Assembly: GCF_000715495.1 (NCBI RefSeq)
Contig: NZ_JNLX01000124.1
Location: 1-32,300, forward strand
DNA length: 32,300 bases
Source: Hymenobacter sp. IS2118
Lineage (GTDB): Bacteria; Bacteroidota; Bacteroidia; Cytophagales; Hymenobacteraceae
Direction: 5' to 3'
Shown: positions 14,565 through 22,500 of the stretch, piece by piece
Numbering within the stretch: the first letter of the stretch is position 1
Layout of the letters: every line of letters starts with the position of its first letter
The notes under the pieces: generated by a model
Told to the model about the DNA's origin: nothing
Database searches by the model: none
The model's input: the letters and a program-made list of their open reading frames with translations, nothing else
Made by a program: the position numbers and the translations under genes

Positions 14565-17500
14565 ATGTTCAATATCTTCATTCGCCGGCCGATTTTGTCG
14601 CTGGTTATTTCGGTGTTTTTGGTGCTGCTGGGCGGGCTGGCTTTGGTCACGCTGCCCATCACGCAGTTTCCCGACATTGTGCCGCCTTCCGTCACGGTAA
14701 CGGCCAAGTACACCGGCGCCAATGCCGAAGTATGCGCCAAAGCCGTGGCCACGCCGCTGGAACGCGCCATCAACGGCGTGCCGGGCATGACTTATATGAA
14801 CTCGGTGAGCTCGAACAACGGCGTGACGCTGATTACGGTGTTTTTTGAGGTGGGCACCGACCCCGACCTGGCCGCCGTGGGCGTGCAGAACCGCGTGACG
14901 ACCATTCTCGACGAGCTGCCCGAGGAAGTTATCAAGGCCGGCGTGACGACCGAGAAGGAAGTTAATTCCATGCTGCTCTACCTCAACATCACGAGCGATG
15001 ACGAGGCAGCGGGCGAGAAATTCATCTACAACTTCGCCGACATCAACGTATTGCAGGAACTCAAGCGCATCAATGGCGTAGGCTTTGCCGAGATTATGGG
15101 TTCGCGCGAGTACTCCATGCGGGTCTGGCTGAAGCCCGACCGCATGGCGGCCTACGAGGTGGGCACCGAAGAAGTAATTGCCGCCATTCGGGCCCAGAAC
15201 GTGGAGGCGGCGCCCGGCAAATCGGGCGAAAGCTCGGGCGCGGGCACGGCCAAGTCTATGCAGTACGTGCTGCGCTACACCGGCAAGCTGTTCGAGCCCG
15301 ACCAGTACCGCAACATCGTGGTGCGGGCCAACGCCGACGGCTCGGTGCTGCGCCTGCGCGAGGTGGCCAACGTGGAATTTGGCTCGCTCACCTACGGCAT
15401 GTCGTCGAAGACCGATGGCAAGCCCTCGGCGGCCATTATGCTCAAGCAGCGCCCCGGCTCCAACGCCTCGGAGGTGATTGCGGGCGTGAAAACCCGCATG
15501 GCCGAATTGCAGGCCACGAGCTTCCCGCCCGGCATGAAATACAGCATTGCCTACGACGTATCGCGCTTTCTCGACGCGAGCATTCACGAAGTACTGGTGA
15601 CGCTGCTGGAGGCGTTTTTGCTGGTTTTCGTGATTGTATACCTGTTTTTGCAGGACTGGCGCTCCACGCTCATTCCGGCGCTGGCCGTGCCGGTGGCCCT
15701 CATCGGCACGCTGGCCTTTATGCAAATGCTGGGCTTCTCCATCAACCTGCTCACGCTTTTTGCGCTGGTGCTGGCCATTGGCATCGTGGTCGATAACGCC
15801 ATTGTGGTGGTGGAAGCCGTGCACGCCAAAATGCAGGAAAAGCACTTGGACGCCCGCACCGCCACCTTCGAGGCCATGGGCGAAATCAGCTCCTCGCTCA
15901 TTGCCATTACCCTGGTGATGTCGGCCGTATTTATCCCGGTTTCCTTCATGAATGGGCCAGTGGGCGTGTTTTACCGGCAGTTTTCGCTCACGCTGGCCAT
16001 TTCCATCGTCATCTCGGGTATTAATGCCGTGACTTTGACGCCAGCCCTGTGCGCCATCATGCTTAAGCACACGCCGGTGGCCGAGGGCACGCAGCCAAAA
16101 GGGTTGCTGGCCCGGTTTTTTGCCGGTTTCAACAAGCGCTACGATGCGGTGGCCGGGCGCTACCAGGGCCTGCTGCAAGCCGTGGCCGGGCGGCGCGTGG
16201 TGACTTTGGCCGCGCTGGCGGTGTTCTGCGTGGGCACCTGGGGCGTGAATAAAATCCTGCCTTCGGGCTTTATCCCAACCGAGGACCAGGGCATGGTGTA
16301 CGTGAACGTGACCACGCCCGCCGGCGCCACCGTGGAGCGCACCGAAGCCGTGCTGGCCCAGGTGCAGCGCATTGCCAACCAGCTGAAGCCCGTGGAATCG
16401 GTTTCGACCCTGGCCGGCTACAGCCTGGTGAACGAGGTGGCCGGTTCCAGCTACGGCATGGGCATGATTAACCTCAAGCCCTGGGACGAGCGCACGCAGT
16501 CGGTGGCGGCCTTTATTCAGGAGATGGAGGCCAAAACCAAGGGCATTGCCGACGCCGACATTCAGTTTTTGCCGCCGCCCACGGTGCCGGGCTTCGGCAA
16601 CAGCAGCGGCTTCGAGCTGCGCCTGCTGGACAAGTCGGGCAGCGGCGACCTGCAAAAAACCGCCGCCGTGTCGCAAACCTTCCTCACGGCCCTGCGCCAG
16701 GACCCGGCCATTTCCGGGGCCTTCACCAGCTTCGACCCCAACTTCCCTCAGTACCTGATTCATGTGGACCAGGACATGGCCGCCAAAAAGGGCGTGACCA
16801 CCGACGCGGCCATGAGCACGCTGCAAACCCTGATGGGCAGCTACTACGCCAGCAATTTCATCCGCTTCGGGCAGATGTACAAGGTGATGGTGCAGGCCGG
16901 CCCCGAATACCGCGGCCGACCCGACGACCTACTGGCCCTGCACGTGAAAAACAACCGGGGCGAGATGGTGCCCTTCTCCGCCTTCGTGAAGCTGGAGCGC
17001 GTGTTCGGCCCCGACCAGCTCACGCGCTACAACATGTACACCTCGGCCATGCTCAATGGCGACGCCGCCCCCGGCTACTCGTCGGGCGACGCCATTGCGG
17101 CCATCGAAAAAGTGGCCGCTACCGCCCTGCCCCGCGGCTACTCCTACGAATGGAGCGGCATGACGCGCGAGCAAATCCTGAGCGGCGACCAAGCCCTGTA
17201 CGTTTTCGGCGTGGTGCTCATTTTTGTGTACCTGCTGCTGGCTGCACAATACGAAAGCCTGCTGCTGCCCCTACCCGTGCTGCTGAGCCTGCCCACCGGT
17301 ATTTTCGGCGCCTTCCTCAGCCTCAAGCTCCTGGGCCTCGAAAACAACATCTACGCCCAGGTGGCGCTGGTGATGCTGGTGGGCTTGCTGGGTAAAAACG
17401 CCATTCTCATCATCGAGTTTGCCGAGCAGCGGCGCCGGGCCGGGGCCACCGTACTGGCCGCTGCCGTCGAAGGTGCTGTGTCGCGCCTGCGGCCCATTCT

Positions 17501-17744
17501 GATGACGTCTTTCGCCTTCATTGCCGGCCTCATTCCGCTGGTGATTGCCACCGGGGCCGGGGCGCTAGGCAGCCGCTCCATTGGCACGGCGGCGGCGGGC
17601 GGCATGCTTATCGGCACGCTGTTCGGCATGGTGCTCATTCCGGGCCTCTACGTGCTGTTTGCCTCCTTTGAGAAGGTGAAAAACCTGGATGCCGACGAGC
17701 CGGCCGCCGCGCCGAACGTGCGGGACCGGGAGCTGGTGGCGTGA
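14565..17744 (+). CDS. RND multidrug efflux pump inner-membrane transporter (HAE1/AcrB family)
   Basis: This 1059-residue proton-driven exporter has the usual full length for HAE1 pumps. Features are the N-terminal FIRRPILSLVISV, periplasmic porter domains, the hydrophobic helix block around 345-420 with LAIGIVVDNAIVVVEAV, and a second periplasmic half. Transmembrane helix 10 has GLLGKNAILIIEFAEQ (Lys944, equivalent to AcrB Lys940). The proton-relay pair that is Asp407-Asp408 in AcrB is Asp410-Asn411 here. No frameshift is seen. It follows the adaptor after a 108-bp repeat array and is followed after 63 bp by the outer-membrane factor; a small hairpin (17746-17764) lies in that gap. Expression probably depends on the two-component system upstream. 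Likely substrates are hydrophobic drugs or envelope toxicants, but this is not shown by sequence. Confidence 0.95.
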   Translation: MFNIFIRRPILSLVISVFLVLLGGLALVTLPITQFPDIVPPSVTVTAKYTGANAEVCAKAVATPLERAINGVPGMTYMNSVSSNNGVTLITVFFEVGTDPDLAAVGVQNRVTTILDELPEEVIKAGVTTEKEVNSMLLYLNITSDDEAAGEKFIYNFADINVLQELKRINGVGFAEIMGSREYSMRVWLKPDRMAAYEVGTEEVIAAIRAQNVEAAPGKSGESSGAGTAKSMQYVLRYTGKLFEPDQYRNIVVRANADGSVLRLREVANVEFGSLTYGMSSKTDGKPSAAIMLKQRPGSNASEVIAGVKTRMAELQATSFPPGMKYSIAYDVSRFLDASIHEVLVTLLEAFLLVFVIVYLFLQDWRSTLIPALAVPVALIGTLAFMQMLGFSINLLTLFALVLAIGIVVDNAIVVVEAVHAKMQEKHLDARTATFEAMGEISSSLIAITLVMSAVFIPVSFMNGPVGVFYRQFSLTLAISIVISGINAVTLTPALCAIMLKHTPVAEGTQPKGLLARFFAGFNKRYDAVAGRYQGLLQAVAGRRVVTLAALAVFCVGTWGVNKILPSGFIPTEDQGMVYVNVTTPAGATVERTEAVLAQVQRIANQLKPVESVSTLAGYSLVNEVAGSSYGMGMINLKPWDERTQSVAAFIQEMEAKTKGIADADIQFLPPPTVPGFGNSSGFELRLLDKSGSGDLQKTAAVSQTFLTALRQDPAISGAFTSFDPNFPQYLIHVDQDMAAKKGVTTDAAMSTLQTLMGSYYASNFIRFGQMYKVMVQAGPEYRGRPDDLLALHVKNNRGEMVPFSAFVKLERVFGPDQLTRYNMYTSAMLNGDAAPGYSSGDAIAAIEKVAATALPRGYSYEWSGMTREQILSGDQALYVFGVVLIFVYLLLAAQYESLLLPLPVLLSLPTGIFGAFLSLKLLGLENNIYAQVALVMLVGLLGKNAILIIEFAEQRRRAGATVLAAAVEGAVSRLRPILMTSFAFIAGLIPLVIATGAGALGSRSIGTAAAGGMLIGTLFGMVLIPGLYVLFASFEKVKNLDADEPAAAPNVRDRELVA

Positions 17745-17807
17745 CGCGGGGCATTGCTCCCCGCATGCGCTTCACCTCCCAGCCCCAACCCCAAATTACT
17801 TACCCCA

Positions 17808-19247
17808 ATGCGCTTTCCCCTTCTTTTTCTCACCACACTACTCCTGGCCACCGGCTGCCGCGTGGCCGCCCCCGTCGAGCCCACGGCCAATGCGGCCGTG
17901 CCCGCCAACTTCATTCCGCGCCCGGCCGATGCCGATACGCTCAACGCCGGCCGGCAGCCGTGGCGGCAGTTTTTCCAGGACTCCGCCCTGGCCGCCCTCG
18001 TCGATACCGCCCTGCGCCAGAACCTGGACGTGCAGATTGCGCTGCAACGCGTGGAAAGTGCCCGCGCCACCTACCTGGCCCGGCGCGGGGCGCTGCTACC
18101 CACGGTATCGGCTGTGGGCTCGGCCGGGGCCGACCGCTACGGGCGCTACACCCTCAATGGCGTGGGCAACTACGACACCAACTTCTCGCCCAATATCGAC
18201 GGACAGCGCCGCATTCCGGAAACGGTGACCCCCGACTTTTTCGTGGGCCTGCGCAGCTCCTGGGAAATCGACCTCTGGGGCAAGCTGCGTAGCCGCCGCA
18301 AGGCCGCCTACCTACGCGTGCTCGCCTCCGAGGCGGGCCGCCACCTGGTTACAACCAACGTGGTGGCTGAGGTGGCGCGCCTCTACTACGAGCTGCTCAC
18401 GGCTGATAACCAGCTGGCCGTGCTGGACCGCAACAGCGGGCTGCAGCGCAAAGCCCTGGAGCTGATGCGCGTGCAGAAGCAAGCCGGCCGCGCCACCGAG
18501 CTGGCCGTGCAGCAGTTTGGGGCCCAGGTGCTGCGCACCGAAAGCCTCGCCCACGAAGCCCGCCAGCGCGTAACCGAAGCCGAAACCGGCCTCAACCAGC
18601 TGCTGGGGCGCTACGCCCAACCCATTACGCGGGGGCTGCCGCTGGCCGAGCAGGTGCTGCCCGCCCGCCTCGGGGCCGGGGTGCCCGCCGCCGCCCTGCT
18701 GCGCCGCCCCGACGTGCGCCAGGCCGAGCTGGAATTACAAGCCGCCCGCGCCGACGTGGACGCCGCCCGCGCCGCCTTTCTGCCCTCGCTCACCCTCACG
18801 CCCTACGTAGGCTTCAACTCCTTCCGGGCCGGGGCGCTGTTCAACCCGGCTTCGCTGGCTTATGGCGCCCTGGCCGGCCTGGCCGGTCCGGTACTGAACC
18901 GCGCCCAGTTCAAGGCCGACTACCGCCTGGCCGTGGCTGGTAATTTTGAGCAGTACTACCGCTTTCAGCAAAGCCTGCAAACCGGCTTTCGGGAGGTAGT
19001 GAACGGCTTGCGGGGACTGGAAAACCACCGCGCCGCCGCCGCTGCCCGCCAGCAGGAAGTAGTGCTGCTCACCCGCGCCGTAGCTACGGCCAACGAGCTG
19101 TTTGTGGCCGGCTATGCCACCTACCTCGAAGTAATTACGGCCCAGCGCAGCGTACTGGAAGCCGAGTTGAGCCTGGCCGAGTCGCGCCAGACGCAGCTGC
19201 TGCAAAGCGTGGCCCTGTACCGGGCCCTGGGCGGCGGCTGGGAGTAA
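17808..19247 (+). CDS. TolC-like outer-membrane efflux lipoprotein (NodT/OprM family)
   Basis: This 479-residue outer-membrane factor starts MRFPLLFLTTLLLATGC, with Cys17 as the lipidation site. I chose 17808 because it gives this lipobox. Two OEP repeats follow: the first about 60-240, including WRQFFQDSALAALVDTALRQN and SWEIDLWGKLRSRRKA, and the second about 270-470, including LLRRPDVRQAELELQAARADV and FVAGYATYLEVITAQRS. SWEIDLWGKLR and RRPDVRQAE are hallmarks of the NodT/OprM group. It forms the outer-membrane channel for the adaptor and pump encoded just upstream. A hairpin follows the gene. Confidence 0.94.
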   Translation: MRFPLLFLTTLLLATGCRVAAPVEPTANAAVPANFIPRPADADTLNAGRQPWRQFFQDSALAALVDTALRQNLDVQIALQRVESARATYLARRGALLPTVSAVGSAGADRYGRYTLNGVGNYDTNFSPNIDGQRRIPETVTPDFFVGLRSSWEIDLWGKLRSRRKAAYLRVLASEAGRHLVTTNVVAEVARLYYELLTADNQLAVLDRNSGLQRKALELMRVQKQAGRATELAVQQFGAQVLRTESLAHEARQRVTEAETGLNQLLGRYAQPITRGLPLAEQVLPARLGAGVPAAALLRRPDVRQAELELQAARADVDAARAAFLPSLTLTPYVGFNSFRAGALFNPASLAYGALAGLAGPVLNRAQFKADYRLAVAGNFEQYYRFQQSLQTGFREVVNGLRGLENHRAAAAARQQEVVLLTRAVATANELFVAGYATYLEVITAQRSVLEAELSLAESRQTQLLQSVALYRALGGGWE

Positions 19248-19262
19248 GCGCCAGCGAAAAAA

Positions 19263-19289
19263 AAGCTCCGCCTCTTTGAGACGGAGCTT
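19263..19289. terminator. Hairpin between the efflux operon and the T9SS gene
   Basis: AAGCTCCGCCTC (19263-19274) pairs with GAGACGGAGCTT (19278-19289), with one mismatch. The A-rich run before it (19257-19264) gives a T tract on the minus strand, so it fits best as the terminator of the minus-strand gene at 19422 and may also stop the efflux transcript. Confidence 0.7.
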
Positions 19290-19421
19290 CTGGAAGCAGG
19301 AAAAGGGGCAACCAATTGGAGATGCTTGAGCAGTCAGCCTAATGAAAACCTGTATTTACTACCTAACAAGCACCTGCTAATCAAGCCACAAGCTTGCGTC
19401 TCGCAACTTGTGGCCAACTAC

Positions 19422-20879
19422 TCAGTCGCGCACCACGCGCTTAACGAGCGCACCGTCGCCGGTTTGCAGGCGCACCGTGTACACGCCGGCCCGCAGGCTG
19501 CTCAGGTCCAGCTTAGTCGTAATCGTTCCTTGCTGGGGCTGGGCCGTGAAGCGCTGCACCAGCTGGCCCAGGGCGTTGCGCACCTCGCCGGTGGCGGCGG
19601 CGGTACCGCGCACGTTGGCTACTTCCAGCGTCACCCAGCTGGTGGCGGGGTTGGGAGAGAGCGTCGCCCGGGATTCGAGGGCCGCGTTGCGGGCAGTGGC
19701 CAGCACGAAGGACTGGAAATTGGAGTAGTTGACCCGGAAGCTGTTAACCAGACGGCCCTGCGTGTCGTCGAAGAATTGCCCTACCAACCGCACGAGGGTG
19801 TTGTTGGCATTGAAGGTCAGCAACAGGCGGGACCCTTCTTCTATAACCCAGGCGTTTTTGGTCCATACTTCGTAATCATAGCCTACCGAATTGCCCCGGA
19901 CATCGACAAAATCCGTGTACCGCTCGGCATTGACCCAGGCGTTTACGACGTAATCCTGCCGGGTTTCCACCGTACCGCCGTTGCTGGAGTAGGTGATGGT
20001 GTTACGCTCGGTGTCGACAAAAGCCGTCCCGTTGAACTCCTGCTGCCGGTACGAGGCAGGCAGCAGCCGGGCCCAGTCGTGCCACACAATGTCGACGATT
20101 TGCTCATCGTTCACCCAGGCATTATTGTCTCTCTCTTGGTAGAGGACGGTACGCCACTGCCCGTTCACTAGCGTGTAGACGGTGCGGTCCTCAAGTCTAA
20201 ATACGCCGTTGTCCCATTCCTTATCGATTTCCTCAAGCAATACCCCGGCTGCGTTGTAGGTGTAATCGGTCTGGGAGCCGTATTCCGTCCGCCAGGCGCT
20301 GCCGTTCCAGGTTTGCTGGAGGAACTCTGTTTCGTTGCCTCGAGCGTCATAGGTCGTCAAATACCGGTCGGTGTTGGCCCAGGCGTTGTTGGTCCAGGTC
20401 TGCTGGGTGCTCTGCGTTTCCCGTCCCTGCGCGTCGTAGGCATAAAGTTGCCGCCCGGCGTTGCCCCAGGTATTGTTCGCAATGATGCCCCAGACTTGCT
20501 GCGTGATGCTGGCTGGCTGGCCCTGCGCCGTGTAGGTATACAGGCTCCGGATTACGGGCACGGCCGTTACCGAGTCGCTGGAGGTTTCCTGGGCCGGACG
20601 GCCGTTGGCGTCGTACACCGTTTCCATTTTAATGGCCGAGTCCCAACGGTTGGTGGTGGTGTTCCAGGAATAGGTGACGGCCTGGCGGGGCCGTTCCACG
20701 GAGGCGGTTATGGCGCGTTGCGTTTTCAACGGCCGGCCGGCCAGCTCATGTTTCGACGTTGCGTGCGTGATGCGGGACATCAGTCCCTCGGGGCGGCGCG
20801 ACTGGGCCTGCACGTCGGCGGCACCCAGGGCGAGCACTACCAAAATGCTCACAAACCGATACTTAGAAGAAGTAGTCAT
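19422..20879 (-). CDS. Exported repeat protein with a type IX secretion (T9SS) C-terminal sorting domain
   Basis: This 485-residue protein has a signal peptide (MTTSSKYRFVSILVVLALG, start 20879 chosen to begin it). The middle (about 55-400) consists of several degenerate repeats of about 40 residues with a W-N-AW-N core (WTNNAWANTDRY, WNGSAWRTEY, DNNAWVNDEQ, VVNAWVNAERY, WTKNAWVIEE), each followed by a Tyr-Asp/Gly turn such as YDARGNE. This pattern recalls YD/RHS-type beta repeats. The last 75 residues are a type A T9SS sorting domain, starting LSPNPATSWVTLEV and ending SLRAGVYTVRLQTGDGALVKRVVRD-like. It is probably attached to or released from the cell surface; no enzyme motif was seen. It has a clear Bacteroidota promoter upstream. 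Confidence 0.87.
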   Translation of the reverse strand: MTTSSKYRFVSILVVLALGAADVQAQSRRPEGLMSRITHATSKHELAGRPLKTQRAITASVERPRQAVTYSWNTTTNRWDSAIKMETVYDANGRPAQETSSDSVTAVPVIRSLYTYTAQGQPASITQQVWGIIANNTWGNAGRQLYAYDAQGRETQSTQQTWTNNAWANTDRYLTTYDARGNETEFLQQTWNGSAWRTEYGSQTDYTYNAAGVLLEEIDKEWDNGVFRLEDRTVYTLVNGQWRTVLYQERDNNAWVNDEQIVDIVWHDWARLLPASYRQQEFNGTAFVDTERNTITYSSNGGTVETRQDYVVNAWVNAERYTDFVDVRGNSVGYDYEVWTKNAWVIEEGSRLLLTFNANNTLVRLVGQFFDDTQGRLVNSFRVNYSNFQSFVLATARNAALESRATLSPNPATSWVTLEVANVRGTAAATGEVRNALGQLVQRFTAQPQQGTITTKLDLSSLRAGVYTVRLQTGDGALVKRVVRD

Positions 20880-20951
20880 AGGAAGAATCTGAAAAAAAGG
20901 TTGAACAAATCCTGACTGAGACCCGCTTGGCGGCAGCACGAATCGAGTTAA

Positions 20952-20984
20952 CAAATATATAAGAATTATACCATAAATACAACC
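20952..20984 (-). promoter_or_regulatory. Bacteroidota-type promoter of the T9SS protein gene
   Basis: On the minus strand, GGTTG (TTG at 20982-20980) is followed after 20 bases by TATATTTG (20959-20952), an exact match to the TAnnTTTG -7 consensus of this phylum. Transcription should begin near 20945, giving a leader of about 65 nt. The same N20 spacing occurs upstream of the acyl-CoA dehydrogenase gene. Confidence 0.75.
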
Positions 20985-21057
20985 TCATCGCCCTCGGCGG
21001 CCGTGGCCGAAGGTGCGCCATCGATTGGCCCCGGCCGCCGGGCCTGGCACTCATCAT

Positions 21058-21103
21058 TTCTCATCCCGTTCTTATACCGGGTCTGGTCCTTTGCAACACC
21101 TTT
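21058..21103 (+). promoter_or_regulatory. Second copy of the TTCTCA/TTCTTA operator and promoter
   Basis: TTCTCA (21058-21063) and TTCTTA (21069-21074) lie 11 bases apart. TTTG (21090-21093) lies 21 bases after the start of the second hexamer. The block is 35/46 identical to the sequence in front of the efflux operon (12929-12974). A weak third half-site CACTCA lies at 21048. It precedes the decayed uraH gene and the META-domain lipoprotein gene. Confidence 0.68.
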
Positions 21104-21144
21104 CAGCAGCTGCGGAATGGCTTTCTTAACTGACCAGCTTCCCT

Positions 21145-21451
21145 ATGGCAACTTCCCTGAGCGTGCGGCCGCCTACGTGCTCAACATTGCCGCCATTGTG
21201 GCCGCCGTGGCCGAGAAAACCACCGACGCGGCCGGCCGCGTGGGCGACTTCCCGCCAATGGCCGGCCAGAAAACGCCCCAGACCGGCATCTTCAAGCTCA
21301 CGTTTCCGACCCAAGCGTATTTCGCGGCCCGGCAGCAAACCTCCTTCTATCCCTACATCGACGTCGTATTTGAGTTGAAGGACGGAGAGCGCACTACCAC
21401 GTGCCCATCACGCTCCCGGCTTTCGGCTACTCCACGTACCGGGGCAGCTGA
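21145..21451 (+). pseudogene. Decayed 5-hydroxyisourate hydrolase (uraH/pucM-type) gene
   Basis: The middle (21213-21392) encodes AEKTTDAAGRVGDFPP and then FKLTFPTQAYFAARQQ and FYPYIDVVFELKDGER, typical of the transthyretin-like 5-hydroxyisourate hydrolase of purine degradation. The family's C-terminal signature HYHVPITLPAFGYSTYRGS continues in a different frame (21392-21451): loss of one C in the CGC-CAC junction explains it. At the start, ATG at 21145 gives MATSLSV; removing 8 bases (GGCCGCCT, about 21167-21174) would restore VHVLNIA. About 15 residues usually found between NIA and AEKTT are missing. With at least three lesions the gene is very unlikely to be functional. An ATG at 21117 opens a frame of about 115 codons through the remnant, but its ends do not match the family. 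Sequencing error could explain single lesions but not all. Confidence 0.78.
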
Positions 21452-21483
21452 GCCGCGCTAGTCCTTCCTTAACCTGCTTGCCT

Positions 21484-21948
21484 ATGAAACAGACTTTGCT
21501 GGTCCTGCTACTCGCGCCTGCCTTGCTGGCCGGCTGCGAAACGGCCAAAAAAACCACTCCCGCCGCCACCGCTGCCACCGGTGCGCGCCAGAAAACGGAG
21601 GGCATCCAAAACAAGTATTGGAAGCTGGTGACCTTGTATGGCCAGCCCGTGCAAATGGCACCCGGCCAGGAGCGCGAGGCTTATTTTATGCTCCGCGACA
21701 GCAGCCGCGTTACGGGTTTCGGCGGCTGCAACACGCTCAACGGCGGCTACGAGCTGCGGGCCGACCAGCTGCGCCTGCGCTTCACCAACCTGCTCACGAC
21801 CATGAAAGCCTGCCCCGGCCCCGATACGGAACGCGGCTTCTTGGAAGTACTCAACCAAGCCGACAACTTCACGATGCGGGGCGACACGCTGATGCTGAAC
21901 GTGGGCTGCCGCTCCCCGTTGGCCGTGTTCCACGCCGTGTATTTCTAG
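21484..21948 (+). CDS. META-domain (HslJ-like) lipoprotein
   Basis: This 154-residue lipoprotein has the lipobox LLAGC (Cys18). Low-complexity Thr/Ala residues to about 38 are followed by a META domain (about 43-150): KYWKLVTLYGQPV, then the signature VTGFGGCNTLNGGYEL, LLTTMKACPG and FLEVLNQADNF. The relatives HslJ and the C-terminal domain of NlpE-like proteins are linked to novobiocin or envelope stress, but the molecular role is unclear. The start MKQTLLVLL at 21484 gives the lipobox. It lies 32 bp after the uraH remnant and downstream of the second TTCTCA/TTCTTA operator, so it may be the functional target of the two-component system there. Confidence 0.85.
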   Translation: MKQTLLVLLLAPALLAGCETAKKTTPAATAATGARQKTEGIQNKYWKLVTLYGQPVQMAPGQEREAYFMLRDSSRVTGFGGCNTLNGGYELRADQLRLRFTNLLTTMKACPGPDTERGFLEVLNQADNFTMRGDTLMLNVGCRSPLAVFHAVYF

Positions 21949-22090
21949 GCAGACGGCGCTGGGGCTTCCGATGCTGCCGCTGCTACCCACAGCAGCATTC
22001 CAGCCACCTCCTTTCGGCTGGCCTGCTTAGCAAAGGCGTGTATTCGCGGCCTTACCTGATGGGCCAATCAAGAGCAGTACGAGTCAAAAA

Positions 22091-22144
22091 ACCAGCAAGG
22101 CAACGCCCGCCCGGTTCCCCCGGTGCGGGCGTTGCCTTGCTGGT
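22091..22144. terminator. Perfect 20-bp stem-loop, terminator-like
   Basis: ACCAGCAAGGCAACGCCCGC (22091-22110) pairs without mismatch with 22125-22144 around a 14-base loop, which itself can pair CCGG/CCGG. AAAAAA precedes it, so the minus strand would have a U-tract; no T run follows on the plus strand. It may terminate the lipoprotein transcript 140 bp upstream, or an unseen minus-strand RNA. Confidence 0.6.
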
Positions 22145-22468
22145 CTGGGCTGAGTCCATTTTCTTCGGGCTGCAGCTTAGCTCTCGCACTTAAGTCATTA
22201 CGAAGAAATCGGGACGTACGCAAACAGGTTCCGAAGGTAATTTGAGCGGCTATGCCCAAATTTTGCACCTACCGCATAATCTAATTTCAGCACCTGCGCA
22301 ATGGCTTGGGCTGAAATCAGCAAAATATACTTTCAGGCGTTGTCACGGCTGCTTTTGCCGCTAGTAAGCGCATGTATTAAATGCAAGTTTTATCGGAAAA
22401 ACGCAATTTTTATCTAATTCAGTTAGTACTTCGGATGTGAAATTTAGCAATGCGCTGGTGGGGAAGCC

Positions 22469-22476
22469 TATGTTTG
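22469..22476 (+). promoter_or_regulatory. Possible -7 element of rlpA
   Basis: TATGTTTG matches TAnnTTTG exactly and lies 24 bases before the rlpA start codon. The -33 position is weak (TTAG at 22444-22447, 21-base spacing), so the leader would be very short. Confidence 0.45.
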
Positions 22477-22500
22477 TAATGCTCACCATCTGCAAACCGC

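Larger units (their letters stand above)
21949..22500. other. 552-bp intergenic region without a recognisable gene
   Basis: The first part holds a perfect 20-bp hairpin (22091-22144, listed separately). From about 22195 the sequence becomes AT-rich and shows only a weak hairpin (ATTTCAGC with GCTGAAAT, 22287-22316) and a TATGTTTG box close to the next gene. Reading frames crossing it do not look like proteins. Confidence 0.6.

Noticed and set aside
14547..16826. Very long open frame (759 codons) on the minus strand
   Set aside because: It lies exactly antisense to the RND pump gene, is His/Gly/Arg-rich and matches no protein family; long antisense frames are a usual artefact of high-GC coding sequence.
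22091..22144. Hairpin considered as an integron attC or IS end
   Set aside because: There is no integrase, no cassette structure and no transposase nearby; the perfect stem fits an RNA hairpin better.
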